A stretch of 64,000 nt of DNA from the NCBI GenBank assembly GCA_030653545.1, contig JAURZE010000025.1, forward strand, positions 186,001 through 250,000, written 5' to 3'. The notes beneath the pieces are model-generated. The model saw only the letters and a list, made by a program, of their open reading frames with translations, made no database searches and was not told the DNA's origin. This document shows, piece by piece, positions 18,507-28,955 of the stretch. The first letter of the stretch is position 1, and the number at the start of each line of letters is the position of its first letter. This DNA comes from Nitrospira sp. (GTDB lineage Bacteria; Nitrospirota; Nitrospiria; Nitrospirales; Nitrospiraceae). The position numbers and the translations under genes are program-made.

Positions 18507-19010
18507 TCATGCCGCTTTCTTTCGGTTCCTGGCTCGTACCCCTGGCGGTTGCATCGACGGACGCTGACGCGGCCGTTTTACCAGGAGGGCGTCGGGACCG
18601 GGCCCTGTAGGGTCGGCTAGGGTCTGCTTGGCGGCCGAAGCGGGGACGAGGATGCGGTCCAGCGTCTGGATGAGCTCCTGAAATCCTTGTTGCTTGACGA
18701 CATAGGCAGTGGCGCCATTGTTCAGCGCGCGTTGGATGTCCGGCCCGTAGGAATCGGCGCTGAGCATGACGATCGGGATATGCCCCCAGTCGGGATTGGC
18801 ACGCAAACCGGTCAAGAGCTCAAACCCATTGACGTAGGGGACGACGACATCCAGCAGAATCAACGCGGGAGGGAGCATCGTTTCTATGAGGCAGATGGCC
18901 TGGCGACCGTCGGAGGCTCGTACGACGTGGTAGCCCTCGCGTTCTAGGATCGCTTGTAGAAGATCCCCGGTGTCTTGTTCGTCTTCAACGCATAAGATGG
19001 TTCGGGACAT
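18507..19010 (-). CDS. Stand-alone receiver with altered lysine region
   Basis: 167 residues from the ATG at 19010, which has GGAGG five bases upstream. The acidic pocket (CVEDEQD), Asp54 (LILLDVVVP) and the conserved Lys (YVVKQQG) are present. The usual Lys-Pro-Phe is Lys-Gln-Gln, however, and the switch Thr is Ser (VMLSAD). The last 45 residues are basic and proline-rich (KRPRQRPSMQPP), without a known output fold. It is likely phosphorylated, with altered dynamics. Confidence 0.85.
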   Translation of the reverse strand: MSRTILCVEDEQDTGDLLQAILEREGYHVVRASDGRQAICLIETMLPPALILLDVVVPYVNGFELLTGLRANPDWGHIPIVMLSADSYGPDIQRALNNGATAYVVKQQGFQELIQTLDRILVPASAAKQTLADPTGPGPDALLVKRPRQRPSMQPPGVRARNRKKAA

Positions 19011-19138
19011 GGGAGCCTCCTCGTGGGTTCTGAAACCAGAACAGCCGAGATTCATCGAATCCTGTAACGGCACCGAATATGTGGATGTCCCTCTCCTTCA
19101 GGGGAGCGCGCCTGGTCGAACATTGCGCTGAACCGTCC

Positions 19139-22100
19139 TTAGGCCGCCTGTTCTCCCGGTTGAACACGGGTGTACGAACGGATGGCTTCCAGCAAGACCT
19201 TCTTCTTTATCGGCTTAATCAGGTGTCCGGTACAGCCCGCCGCCAGGCTTTTGTCGATTTCCTCCTGGAAGGCGTGTGCCGTGAGGGCGACGATGGGCGT
19301 TGGTGTCCGTTGCTGCGCGTTCTCCCAGGCGCGAATCGTCCGGGTCGCCGTGAGTCCGTCCATGACGGGCATCTGCATGTCCATTAAGACGAGATCGTAG
19401 GGGCCGGATTGGAAGCGCTCGACGGCGAGGGCTCCGTTTTCGGCGTAGGTCAGGACATAGCCTGAGCCTTTTAGGAACAACGTCACGACATCGCGGTTGT
19501 CTTCAAGGTCCTCTGCCAAGAGTATCCGGCCGCCAGCCGACGGGGCCGGCGTCTCGGCGGAGTTGGGCTGAGGAGCGGACGGCAGTGAGTGACCGGAGCC
19601 GGCCTGACGTTGACCGAAGAGAGCGCTTTCGACAGTGGAGAGTAAAGCCGATCGGCGAACCGGCTTGTTCAGCGATTTCAGGACGCCCAACTCTCTCACG
19701 CGGGCGGCCTCCCTGCGCCGTAAGTCCGAGGTCAGCATGATGACCGGTGTGGCAGCCAGGTCGGGAGAGGCGCGCATGGCTTCGATGACAGCAAATCCAT
19801 CCATGTCGGGCATTCGACCGTCCATGATGACGAGGTGAACCGGGATCGCTTTGTGGTGGAAGTCCCGGAGGATCGTGAGCGCTTCGGGTCCGCTGCCCGC
19901 TTCCACCAGAGTGGCCCCGGCTTGCGCGAGCATCTTGCGGAGGACCAGGCGGTTTGTTTCATTATCATCGACCAGCAGGATTTGTTGTCCGGCGAACTGT
20001 GGGGTCGTCTTCGTGGTCGACTCGGACTGTGCCGCTGTCTCTGGAATCCGGACGTCCAGGTGCATCGTGGTGCCTCTGCCGAGTGTGCTCTCCGCCCAGA
20101 TGTGCCCCCCCATCAGTTCGGCTAGACGTTGGGAGATGCTGAGGCCCAGGCCGGTGCCTCCATACTTGCGGGTGGTCGAAGAGTCGACTTGGGTGAAGCT
20201 CTCGAAGATGGAGTCCAGCTTGTCTTTCGGAATCCCAATCCCTGTGTCGGTCACAGAAAGATGTAGCAGGGCAGAGTCGGTCTCATCCCGGCGCACGTGC
20301 ACCACCACTTCGCCACGCTCGGTAAACTTGATGGCGTTGCCTAGGAGATTGATGAGGACTTGCTGCAGGCGTGCAGGGTCGCCCAGAACACACTGGGGGG
20401 TACCGTTGTCAATGTGGACGATCAATTCGAGCTGCTTCGCGTTGGCTCGCACTGCCATCAGCTCTCCCGTGGTCTCAACAAGTTCAAGGAGGTCGAAAGG
20501 AATCGATTCAAGCTCCAGATGCCCGGCTTCGATCTTCGAAAGGTCCAGGATATCGTTGATCAATCCCAACAGTGAGTTCGCGGCGCGGCTGAAGCGGTTG
20601 ACGTAATCCTGCTGCTCCTCAGTTAAGGCCGTCTCCAGGAGGAGATCGGCCATCCCGATGATGGCATTCATCGGCGTGCGAATCTCGTGGCTCATGCCTG
20701 CGAGGAACTCACTCTTCGCCTGCGTGGCTCTCACCGCATGATCGCGGGCCTCCGCCAGTTCTAAATTCTGGCGCGCCATTTCTTGTGAGGCCTGTTCAAG
20801 CTGCGACTCGACGGCTTTCCGTTCAGTGATGTCATGGATGATTCCGGTGAACAACAGCTGGTCCCCGAGGCGAACCTCCCCGACGCTCAATTCGATCGGG
20901 AACACGGCGCCATCTTTGCGACGCCCGACGGCTTCCCGCCAGGTGCCGATGATCTTGGCCATGCCGGTTCGTCGATAATTGGCTATGTAGCCGTCGTGTT
21001 CGCTGCGATAGGGTTCGGGCATCAGGAGGCTCACATTCTGACCCAAGATCTCGGCGGCCGAGTACCCGAACAAGTGTTCGGCAGCTGGGTTGAACGATTC
21101 GATGCATCCGCGCGCGTCAATCGTGACGATGCCGTCGACCGCATGGTCGACGATTGCACGCAGACGCGTTTCCTGCTCCTCCCGCTCCGCTTCGGCCTGC
21201 TTGCGGGAGGTGATGTCGACGACAGACGCGAGGACCTGGAGACCATCCGGCGTTTCGAGGGGATTGAGGCCCAGCTCGACGGGGAATTCGGTGCCGTCCT
21301 TGCGCCGACCGTAGAGCTCGCGGCCCGCTCCCATGGCGCGGGTGGTCGGGGTGCGGAAGAACGCGGTCCGCAGGCCAGGATGCTGGGGGCGGAAACGGTC
21401 GGGGATCAGCAGCTCAATGGGCTGGCCGAGTAATTCTTCGCGGGAGTAGCCGAACTGCTGTTCGATCTGTGCATTGACCAGACTGATGGTGCCGTCTTGG
21501 CGCACGATCAGCATGCCGTTCGGTGCGGATTCCACGATCCGGTCCTGGTTGTTGGCCAGGAGGATTTTCTCGTCTTGAATCCGGCGAACGTTGGATAGAT
21601 GACGTTTGAAGCGGATGGCCAGGAATACTGCGATACCAATCAGGACGACGGCGATGGTTCGATTAACCATGGCAAACCAGGGGGTAGTCCCGGGAGGGGA
21701 AAGGAAGAATTCTGCAATGGTAAGACCTATACAGAGCAGTCCGATCAGTCTGCTGGCCCGGCGTCCGGGAATTCCTATAGTCAGGGATACGGGGATAAGG
21801 TAGAGCGCAGGAATGACGATACCCAAGGGGACGACGAGATCCAGCAGGGCGATCGCGAAGCAGAGGCTGCCGATTGTCCATGGGAGCCATCGGGGAGCCA
21901 CGTCATTCGGGGTCAGCGCCGTCAGGTGCAGACGGTGCTCGATCAGTCTCACGACCTGCCGTCCCAAGACGGTCAGGGTCTGCCGTTGATCGTCTGTTAG
22001 CTGCCGGGGCACGCGATCGATGACGCAGAGTGTTCCCAGGGCGTGCCCTTCAGAGGTGACGAGGGGAACCCCGGCGTAGAATCGAATGAAAGGGTCTCCG

Positions 22101-22411
22101 GTGACGAGCGGATTGTCCGCAAAGCGAGGATCTGTAAGCGCGTCCGGCACCTCAAAGATCCCGTTCTGAAGAATGGCGTGGGCGCAGAATGCGATGTCGC
22201 GCGAGGTTTCGCAGGCCGTCACGCCCACCTTCGCTTTGAACCATTGTCGCAGGGGATCGATCAGGCTGACCAAGGCGATCGGGGTCTGGCAGATCTTGGC
22301 GGCCAGGCCGACGAGCTCGTCGAAGGCTGCTTCCGCCTCGGTGTCCAGGATGTCGTAACGACGGAGGGCGTCAAGTCGCCGTGATTCGTTTTCCGGAAGT
22401 GGCGCAATCAT
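19139..22411 (-). CDS. Membrane hybrid histidine kinase: GAF-TM-PAS-PAS-HisKA-HATPase-REC-REC
   Basis: 1090 residues from the ATG at 22411 (GGAGA six bases upstream). Order: GAF (about 20-160) of the type found in cytosolic sensors, three or four hydrophobic segments (about 180-275), two PAS domains with a PAC end (DITSRKQAEAE, DITERKAVE), HisKA with SHEIRTP, HATPase_c with [10 protein letters not shown] and GTGLGLSIS, and two receivers (Asp in VIMDGRMP and in VLMDMQMP). A GAF upstream of the membrane block is unusual. It is paralogous to the next kinase. It ends 128 bases before the receiver gene and presumably signals through the adjacent HPt. Confidence 0.92.
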   Translation of the reverse strand: MIAPLPENESRRLDALRRYDILDTEAEAAFDELVGLAAKICQTPIALVSLIDPLRQWFKAKVGVTACETSRDIAFCAHAILQNGIFEVPDALTDPRFADNPLVTGDPFIRFYAGVPLVTSEGHALGTLCVIDRVPRQLTDDQRQTLTVLGRQVVRLIEHRLHLTALTPNDVAPRWLPWTIGSLCFAIALLDLVVPLGIVIPALYLIPVSLTIGIPGRRASRLIGLLCIGLTIAEFFLSPPGTTPWFAMVNRTIAVVLIGIAVFLAIRFKRHLSNVRRIQDEKILLANNQDRIVESAPNGMLIVRQDGTISLVNAQIEQQFGYSREELLGQPIELLIPDRFRPQHPGLRTAFFRTPTTRAMGAGRELYGRRKDGTEFPVELGLNPLETPDGLQVLASVVDITSRKQAEAEREEQETRLRAIVDHAVDGIVTIDARGCIESFNPAAEHLFGYSAAEILGQNVSLLMPEPYRSEHDGYIANYRRTGMAKIIGTWREAVGRRKDGAVFPIELSVGEVRLGDQLLFTGIIHDITERKAVESQLEQASQEMARQNLELAEARDHAVRATQAKSEFLAGMSHEIRTPMNAIIGMADLLLETALTEEQQDYVNRFSRAANSLLGLINDILDLSKIEAGHLELESIPFDLLELVETTGELMAVRANAKQLELIVHIDNGTPQCVLGDPARLQQVLINLLGNAIKFTERGEVVVHVRRDETDSALLHLSVTDTGIGIPKDKLDSIFESFTQVDSSTTRKYGGTGLGLSISQRLAELMGGHIWAESTLGRGTTMHLDVRIPETAAQSESTTKTTPQFAGQQILLVDDNETNRLVLRKMLAQAGATLVEAGSGPEALTILRDFHHKAIPVHLVIMDGRMPDMDGFAVIEAMRASPDLAATPVIMLTSDLRRREAARVRELGVLKSLNKPVRRSALLSTVESALFGQRQAGSGHSLPSAPQPNSAETPAPSAGGRILLAEDLEDNRDVVTLFLKGSGYVLTYAENGALAVERFQSGPYDLVLMDMQMPVMDGLTATRTIRAWENAQQRTPTPIVALTAHAFQEEIDKSLAAGCTGHLIKPIKKKVLLEAIRSYTRVQPGEQAA

Positions 22412-22445
22412 AGGACTCTCCAATCAGCTGTGGATCGAGTCTCCA

Positions 22446-25400
22446 TCAGGCAGCCTCCTGCTTCGGAGGTGTATGCGTGTAGGTGTGGATGGCTTCCAGC
22501 AGCGTTTTCTTCTTGATCGGCTTAGTGAGGTGCGCGGTGCAGCCTGCCGCCAGGCTTTTCTCCACTTCCTCTTTAAATGCGTTGGCTGAAAGCGCCAAGA
22601 TCGGCGTCGGCAGACGTTGTTGGAGCCGTTCCCAGTCACGAATGGCGGCCGTGGCGGCATATCCGTCCATGACCGGCATCTGCATATCCATCAGCACAAG
22701 ATCGAATGGTTCTGACTGGAAATGCTCGACGGCCACGGCGCCATTTTCGGCATAGACCAGTTCGTAGGCCGTGCCTTTCAGGAACAGGGTAACGACCTCT
22801 CGATTGTCTTCGAGGTCTTCCGCCAGCAGGATTCGCCTGGTGGAACACGGTTCGGCTTGCCGGCGGGACTCCAGCGGCGGCGTGGCCGAGATGGGGCCGG
22901 CCAGGTGGTCCGGCGCGGAGCCGTCGCTGCTGAGCGCGGCACTGACGAGCTTGAGCAAGGCGGTTCGGCGGATGGGTTTGCTGATGTGCGTCATGATTCC
23001 CAACGCCTTCGCGCGCGCGGCATTCCCGTTCCTGAAATCCGATGTGAGCATGACGGTCGGGGTGTCGGCGAAATGGGGAGCAGCCTGGATCGTCTCTGCG
23101 ACGGAGAAGCCATCCATCGTGGGCATATCACAATCGAGAATCACGAGGTGAATCGGTGTCCCGTTGCTGTAGGCGGTCTGCATCGCGGCCAGCGCGGCAG
23201 GACCATCGGAGGCTTCGACGATCTGCGCGCCCGATCCGCTGAGGCTGTCGCGGCAGACAAGACGATTGGTCTCGTGATCGTCGACCACCAGAATCCGCTT
23301 TCCGGTCAAGAGCGGAGCGGTTTCGCCCCCCACGGCGGTGTTCGACAGGACCTGCGGGAGGCGTACGATGACATGCATGGTGCTCCCCGCGCCCAGCGTG
23401 CTCTCAGCCCAGATCCGTCCGCCCATCAGTTCGGCGAGGCGCCGGCAGATGCTGAGTCCGAGGCCGGTGCCGCCGTACTTTCTCGTGGTGGAGGAATCGA
23501 CTTGTATGAAGTTCTCAAAAATCGTGTCCAGCTTGTCTTTCGGAATCCCGATCCCGCTGTCCGCGACGCTGAGATGGAGCTGTTCCTCCGGAGACCTCTC
23601 GTTGCGTTGTACGCGGAGAATGACGTCGCCGTGATCGGTAAACTTGATGGCGTTGCCGAGGAGGTTGATCAGGATCTGCCTGAGGCGTGTCGGGTCCCCG
23701 TTCACGATGTGTGGAGCGTTGGAGTCTATGTGGATGATGAGTTCGAGGCCTTTGGTGTGCGCGCGTTCCGCCATGAGTTCACCGGTGGTTTCCACGAGCT
23801 CCCGAAGGTCGAAGGGGATATCTTCCAGTTTGAGATGGCCGGACTCGATTTTCGAAATGTCCAGGATGTCATTGATCAGGGCCAGCAATGAGTTTGTCGC
23901 ACGGTTGAAGCGGTGAACGTAATCGGCCTGTTCCTCGGTCAGCTGTGTTTCCAACAACAACTCGGCCATACCGATGATGGCATTCATGGGCGTGCGGATT
24001 TCGTGGCTCATCGTGGCGAGGAACGCGCTCTTGGCCTGTGTAGCCGCCAGAGCCTGATCGCGGGCCCGCTGGAGTTCATGGTTTTGCGCTTCCAGATTCT
24101 GCGCCGCGATGCGTAACGCGCCTTCTGCTTCCTTTCGCTGGAGCGTGTTCCGGTAGGACTGGAGGATGTTGGCGCAGGTCTGGACCAACGGGTCCAGATA
24201 CTCGATCAAGAGCGGCGGATATCCATCCGGTCGACCGGTCAGGCCGATGAAGCCGATGACACGATTGCCTTCAAGTAGCGGAAGGCCGAGAAATGAGTGG
24301 CGCGCCTGGTCGCTCGCCCTCGGGTTGGCAGCAATCAGAGGCTGTGGGGCTTCGTTGACGAGCAAGGGCTCGCCTTTTGTGAGCACGTGGTCGACGTGGC
24401 GTTTGAGGCGTGGGTCTTGAAAGACGCTGATGAGTCCCTGTTCGGAGTGTCCCAGCGTGTCTTGCTGTAGGGGCGACGTCGACGCGAGGAAATGCAACGC
24501 CGGGGGGAGGTCTTGCCGAGGCTGAAGCTCCCCGATCACGCCGCCTGCGCTGCGGGTGAGCGTGCAAAATCGATTGAGCAGACTGGTGAATACTTTCTGG
24601 GTGCTGGATTCCTCGATGAAGGCTTCCTGCACCTCGGAGATCGCGGACAACAGGGCCTGCTGGGCTTCGGTCTGGAGTGCTGCCTGTTTGAGCGCGGTGA
24701 CGTCTTTCGCAATGCCGAGAAATCCCGTGAGCGTGCCGTTGGGCCCTCGCACGGCCGTGACGACCAGACTGACGGTGATGCTGTCGCCGTCTTTGCGAAG
24801 GTAGGTCCATTCCCGTTCTTCGTAGCCTCCCATACGCGCCGCTTCAACCAGGACATCGGAACCGGCCAGCGGACGTCCGAATCGTTCAGACAGCTGCTGC
24901 CCACGAACTGCTATTTCCGACGGGAGGTGGAAAGAGTCGAGGGTGCGCTGTCCGATGACCTCATCGGCCTGGTACCCCAGCAGGCGCTCGGCGCCGAAGT
25001 TAAAGAGCGTAATAATGCCCTGCGGATTGGTGGCGATGATGCCGATTTCCGTGGCGGAATCCAGGACTGTTTGCAGGCGTGCCCGAGTGTCGGCGATTTC
25101 CTCCAGCGCCTGTTTTTGCGCGGTGATGTTGCTGCAGGTCCAGATCAGCCACTGTTCTTCATGATGCCGCTCCGGGAGCGTCTTCAAGGAGGCTTCGACC
25201 CAGATGGACTCGCCGGATTTTGTGCGGCCGATCAGATCCCCCCGCCAGGTGCCGTGCTGTCGGAGGAGGGGGAAAAAAATGTCTTCGAGTTTCGCGACCC
25301 ATTCGGGTGGATAGAGCGTCGTCCAGGATTGTCCGATGAGGTCGATGGGACGAAAGCCATGCATGGCGGCAAAGGCGTCGTTGACGAACGTATAGCGGCC

Positions 25401-26018
25401 TTCCTTGGTCAGGAGGGCGACGCCCTCGGTGCTATGTCCCAATGCCAGGAGCAGTCGCTCATGCATCGCCTCGGTTTGCCGTTGGGCCTGCGCGCTCTGG
25501 GCGAGTTGCTTCGTGCGTTGCCGGAGCTCCAATTGGCTCATGGCTTGCCGCGCTAGGGCGGTGAGGGCCTGCTCCTGCTTTGGGCTGACATGGCGGGGAT
25601 GACGGTCGAGCACGCAGAGGGTGCCGATCGCATCGCCATCGGCAGTGAGGAGTGGAATGCCTGCGTAGAAGCGAATGAACGGCTCTCCCGTGACCATGGG
25701 ATGATTCGCAAATCGAAGATCGGCCAAGGCATTCGGCAGCACGATGGGGTGCGATTGCATGATGGTATGGGCGCAGAGCGAGCGATCTCTCGGTAGTTCG
25801 GTGTGGGGGATTCCGATGCTGGATTTGAACCAGAGGCGGGTGCGATCCATGAAGCCGATGTAGGCCATGGGTGCTCCGCAGATCTGTGTTGCGAGCTGGC
25901 ATAGGTCGTCGAAGGCCGGCTCAGCTTGGGAGTCCAGAATGCCAAAGCGCAGCAGAGCGTCGTGGCGTCGGTATTCATCTTGCGGCTGCATGAAAGGCTT
26001 CATCACGCTCGGTGGCAT
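22446..26018 (-). CDS. Cytosolic hybrid histidine kinase: GAF-PAS-PAS-GAF-HisKA-HATPase-REC-REC
   Basis: 1190 residues with no membrane segment. Order: GAF (about 20-170), PAS (185-310), PAS (315-440), a second GAF (450-600), a coiled segment, HisKA with SHEIRTP, HATPase_c ([19 protein letters not shown]) and two receivers (Asp in VILDCDMP and VLMDMQMP, the second with TKPIKKK). The GAF, kinase core and receivers match the downstream kinase closely, so the two arose by tandem duplication with exchange of the middle sensor modules. In-frame starts at 26003 and 25991 are possible. It is the first gene of the leftward signalling operon. Confidence 0.92.
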   Translation of the reverse strand: MPPSVMKPFMQPQDEYRRHDALLRFGILDSQAEPAFDDLCQLATQICGAPMAYIGFMDRTRLWFKSSIGIPHTELPRDRSLCAHTIMQSHPIVLPNALADLRFANHPMVTGEPFIRFYAGIPLLTADGDAIGTLCVLDRHPRHVSPKQEQALTALARQAMSQLELRQRTKQLAQSAQAQRQTEAMHERLLLALGHSTEGVALLTKEGRYTFVNDAFAAMHGFRPIDLIGQSWTTLYPPEWVAKLEDIFFPLLRQHGTWRGDLIGRTKSGESIWVEASLKTLPERHHEEQWLIWTCSNITAQKQALEEIADTRARLQTVLDSATEIGIIATNPQGIITLFNFGAERLLGYQADEVIGQRTLDSFHLPSEIAVRGQQLSERFGRPLAGSDVLVEAARMGGYEEREWTYLRKDGDSITVSLVVTAVRGPNGTLTGFLGIAKDVTALKQAALQTEAQQALLSAISEVQEAFIEESSTQKVFTSLLNRFCTLTRSAGGVIGELQPRQDLPPALHFLASTSPLQQDTLGHSEQGLISVFQDPRLKRHVDHVLTKGEPLLVNEAPQPLIAANPRASDQARHSFLGLPLLEGNRVIGFIGLTGRPDGYPPLLIEYLDPLVQTCANILQSYRNTLQRKEAEGALRIAAQNLEAQNHELQRARDQALAATQAKSAFLATMSHEIRTPMNAIIGMAELLLETQLTEEQADYVHRFNRATNSLLALINDILDISKIESGHLKLEDIPFDLRELVETTGELMAERAHTKGLELIIHIDSNAPHIVNGDPTRLRQILINLLGNAIKFTDHGDVILRVQRNERSPEEQLHLSVADSGIGIPKDKLDTIFENFIQVDSSTTRKYGGTGLGLSICRRLAELMGGRIWAESTLGAGSTMHVIVRLPQVLSNTAVGGETAPLLTGKRILVVDDHETNRLVCRDSLSGSGAQIVEASDGPAALAAMQTAYSNGTPIHLVILDCDMPTMDGFSVAETIQAAPHFADTPTVMLTSDFRNGNAARAKALGIMTHISKPIRRTALLKLVSAALSSDGSAPDHLAGPISATPPLESRRQAEPCSTRRILLAEDLEDNREVVTLFLKGTAYELVYAENGAVAVEHFQSEPFDLVLMDMQMPVMDGYAATAAIRDWERLQQRLPTPILALSANAFKEEVEKSLAAGCTAHLTKPIKKKTLLEAIHTYTHTPPKQEAA

Positions 26019-26231
26019 CCGGTCAGGAATGCAATGGTTCAGTTCGTTAGGCGATAACCCTTAGACAAGGATGGACCGCCGGAGCGCAGAACAATGCACA
26101 TCTCCGGCTATCTTCTCGGTAAATTCCCGTGCAATCTTGAGCGGTTGATGAGCGGGGTGGTCTGTAGGCCTCCGCTCCACGCCTTCCGGGAAGACGGCCT
26201 CTGGTGTAACGGGTCTGATTGCCTGGTCTGC

Positions 26232-26260
26232 TTGAGTTTTGGGGGGATGCATTGTAAGGT
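26232..26260 (+). promoter_or_regulatory. Candidate promoter of the PBP1A gene
   Basis: TTGAGT (26232-26237) and TAAGGT (26255-26260) are 17 bases apart and 48 bases upstream of the PBP1A start. The -10 is weak. Nothing else was found in the 289-base intergenic gap at 26019-26307. Confidence 0.35.
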
Positions 26261-26307
26261 GACGAGGCGACCCTGCCAGATTCTTTTTCCCTTTGGAGCG
26301 TGCCTGA

Positions 26308-28716
26308 ATGACTGGTGACGACCGGTTCGTTGAAATACAGCAGCCTTCGCGTCGTCCCTGGCGTTGGTGGCAGATCACCCTCTTGACGCTGTGTGCCCTC
26401 GGTATTGTGGGCGTCACGGCTGCGGCTGGCGTGATCTGGCATTTGGCTCAGGATCTTCCCCCCTTGGACCTCTTGCAGGGGTATCAACCGAGTTTGGTTA
26501 CGACGGTCTATGCCGACGATCGGCAGCCGATTGGCCAGTTCTTTATCGAGCGGCGGACGCTGACTCCTCTGGACCACATTCCGAAGACATTGACGCAGGC
26601 CGTGATTGCGACGGAAGACGTGCGGTTCTTCGAACATCCGGGGCTGGACTATATCGGGATTCTGCGAGCTGCTTGGACCAATATCCGTCACGGCGGGAAG
26701 AAGGTGGAAGGGGCGAGCACGATTACGCAGCAACTGGCGCGGTCCCTCTTCTTGTCCGCGGAGCGATCGTATGATCGGAAGCTGCGGGAGTTGATCCTGG
26801 CCTATAAGATGGAAGCGGTGTCCACGAAAGAGCAGATTCTTGAAACCTATTTGAACCAGATCTATTTCGGTCAGGGGTCCTACGGAGTGGCGTCCGCGGC
26901 CCAATCGTATTTCGGGAAAGAGATCGAAAAACTCACGCTAGCCGAGTCGGCGTTTCTCGGGGGACTGCCGAAGTCGCCGAGCCGGTTCTCCCCGTTCACG
27001 AACTACGAGCGGGCCAAAAAGCGTCAGGAGCATGTGCTCGCACGTATGGAAGAGGCGGGGTTCATTTCCGTCGCTGAGCGCGATGCCGCGATCGCAGAGG
27101 AGTTGAAGTTCCGCCGGCCTGGTAGTGAGCACATTGCGCCGTATTTCGTGGAACATGTGCGGCAGCAGCTGGTCGCAAAATACGGCGAATCGATGGTGTA
27201 CAAGGGCGGGCTGCAGATTTTCACCACGCTGAATCTGGAAATGCAGCGAGCTGCAGAGAGTGCGTTTCTTGCGGGCGTGCGGGATCTCGATAAACGCCAA
27301 GGGTGGCGTGGTCCGAAGAAGACGGTGGATCTTGCGACGGTGCAAATCCCCGGGGCTCCGCTTTCGGATCAACCGATCAAGGCCGGAGATTTTCTTGAGG
27401 GCATCGTGCTGAAGCAGGCGAAGGATCACTATGTCGTCCAACTCGGGGATCAGACGGCCAAGCTTCTATTCGACGACATGGCCTGGGCCAAACGTGTGTT
27501 GAAAGGGACTGATCCGACACAGGATGCGGTGGTGACGCCTGACGTCAAGAAAACCTTGAAGCCGGGCGATGTGATTGAGGTCAGCGTCAAGAAACTCGCC
27601 AAGGACGGGATGCAATTGACTCTGGAGCAGACGCCGATTGTCGAAGGCGGGCTGGTCGCGGTTGACCCTCGGACGGGGTCTATTCGTGCCATGGTGGGTG
27701 GCTACGATTTTTCCCGCAGCGAATATAACCGCGCGGTCCAGGCCCGCCGGCAGCCCGGCTCAGCGTTTAAGCCGGTGATCTACGCCACGGCGATGGCGCA
27801 GGGGATGAGTCCTGCGACGCAAATTCTCGATGCGCCGGTGGTGTACGAGCAGGAAGCCGACGATAAAATCTGGAAGCCGGAGAACTACGGACGGAAATTC
27901 CACGGGATGGTGACGCTGCGCGATGCCCTGGCGCACTCACATAATCTGGCCACCGTGCGATTGCTGGACAAGGTGGGCATCAAGAATGTCATTGAGTTTG
28001 CGCGAACGGTCGGCGTCACAAGTCCGCTTCCCGCAGATTTATCCCTGGGGTTGGGATCGTCCTCTATCGGGCTGCTGGAACTGACCTCGGTCTACGGCGT
28101 GTTTCTGAACAAGGGGACGAGAGCCGAGCCCTTTGCGATTAAGGTGGCCAAGGACAGTACCGGCAAGACACTTGAAGCCATGGAGGATCAGCCGCACGAA
28201 CTCATCGCGAAGGAGACGGCCTATCTGATCACCAACATGATGGAAGATGTGATTCAGAAAGGGACCGGTCAGGCGGCGAAGGTGATCGATCGACCGATCG
28301 CCGGCAAGACCGGCACAACGAACGAATACATCAATGCCTGGTTTATCGGCGGAGCTCCGAACTTGGTAACGGGGGTATATGTCGGGTTTGACGATCGCCG
28401 GCCCTTGGGAGAAAGCGAGACCGGTGCCCGTTCGGCGCTGCCGATTTGGATTCAATTCATGAAGGAGGCCTTGCTCCAATTGCCGGTGGTGCCGTTTGAA
28501 ATTCCTGAAGGCATCACCTATGTAAAAGTCGATCCGACCACCGGGCTGCTGGAGTCGGAGCAGGATGGGGACGGAGGAAAAGGCTCGGTCGAGCTGTTCG
28601 CCAAAGGAAGCGAACCCACCCAATCGGCTGCGCGCCGTCTCGGGCCGACAGATTTCTATAAGCTGGATCAGATTCCTGAAGGGGGGCCTGTCGGGGAGGG
28701 TATCGCTTCGCCGTGA
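26308..28716 (+). CDS. mrcA: Bifunctional penicillin-binding protein 1A
   Basis: 802 residues with an N-terminal membrane anchor (about 22-45). A GT51 glycosyltransferase domain has the catalytic ATEDVRFFEHPG motif, GASTITQQLAR and KLRELILAYKMEA. An OB-like insert follows. The transpeptidase domain has the nucleophile Ser in PGSAFKP (S-x-x-K), SHN in AHSHNLAT, and KTGTT. It polymerises and cross-links peptidoglycan in the periplasm. A GGAG ribosome site precedes the ATG. It is convergent with iscX, with only 4 bases between the stops. Confidence 0.95.
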   Translation: MTGDDRFVEIQQPSRRPWRWWQITLLTLCALGIVGVTAAAGVIWHLAQDLPPLDLLQGYQPSLVTTVYADDRQPIGQFFIERRTLTPLDHIPKTLTQAVIATEDVRFFEHPGLDYIGILRAAWTNIRHGGKKVEGASTITQQLARSLFLSAERSYDRKLRELILAYKMEAVSTKEQILETYLNQIYFGQGSYGVASAAQSYFGKEIEKLTLAESAFLGGLPKSPSRFSPFTNYERAKKRQEHVLARMEEAGFISVAERDAAIAEELKFRRPGSEHIAPYFVEHVRQQLVAKYGESMVYKGGLQIFTTLNLEMQRAAESAFLAGVRDLDKRQGWRGPKKTVDLATVQIPGAPLSDQPIKAGDFLEGIVLKQAKDHYVVQLGDQTAKLLFDDMAWAKRVLKGTDPTQDAVVTPDVKKTLKPGDVIEVSVKKLAKDGMQLTLEQTPIVEGGLVAVDPRTGSIRAMVGGYDFSRSEYNRAVQARRQPGSAFKPVIYATAMAQGMSPATQILDAPVVYEQEADDKIWKPENYGRKFHGMVTLRDALAHSHNLATVRLLDKVGIKNVIEFARTVGVTSPLPADLSLGLGSSSIGLLELTSVYGVFLNKGTRAEPFAIKVAKDSTGKTLEAMEDQPHELIAKETAYLITNMMEDVIQKGTGQAAKVIDRPIAGKTGTTNEYINAWFIGGAPNLVTGVYVGFDDRRPLGESETGARSALPIWIQFMKEALLQLPVVPFEIPEGITYVKVDPTTGLLESEQDGDGGKGSVELFAKGSEPTQSAARRLGPTDFYKLDQIPEGGPVGEGIASP

Positions 28717-28720
28717 GTTG

Positions 28721-28933
28721 TTAGGATTGTGAGTCCTGGTATTCCTCATGCCAGGCCATCTGAATCGCTTCGAGGATCTTCTCGTTCGACTTCTTGGGGT
28801 CATCCTTAAAATCAGGCAGTGCCACGATCCAGGCGTGCATGTCCGTGAATCGAACGGCCAGCGGATCCGCGTCCGGGTGCTCCTCGACCAGTCGAATCGC
28901 AATATCTTCCGTATTCTGCCACTTCAAATCCAT
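28721..28933 (-). CDS. iscX: Fe-S assembly protein IscX
   Basis: 70 residues matching IscX/YfhJ throughout: the initial WQNTEDIA, the acidic VEEHPDADPLAVRFTDMH segment, and DDPKKSNEKILEAI. It binds IscS and iron and tunes sulfur transfer. It closes the isc operon, 22 bases after hscA. Confidence 0.93.
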   Translation of the reverse strand: MDLKWQNTEDIAIRLVEEHPDADPLAVRFTDMHAWIVALPDFKDDPKKSNEKILEAIQMAWHEEYQDSQS

Positions 28934-28955
28934 CGGGTGTCCTCGTTATCAGGGA

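Noticed and set aside
22722-23891. A 389-codon open frame on the plus strand inside the hybrid kinase gene
   Set aside because: It is antisense to a clearly homologous kinase, shows no family motif, and its length follows from the GC-rich codon pattern of the real gene.
24492-25556. A 354-codon plus-strand frame inside the same kinase
   Set aside because: Antisense shadow with no ribosome site and no recognisable domain.
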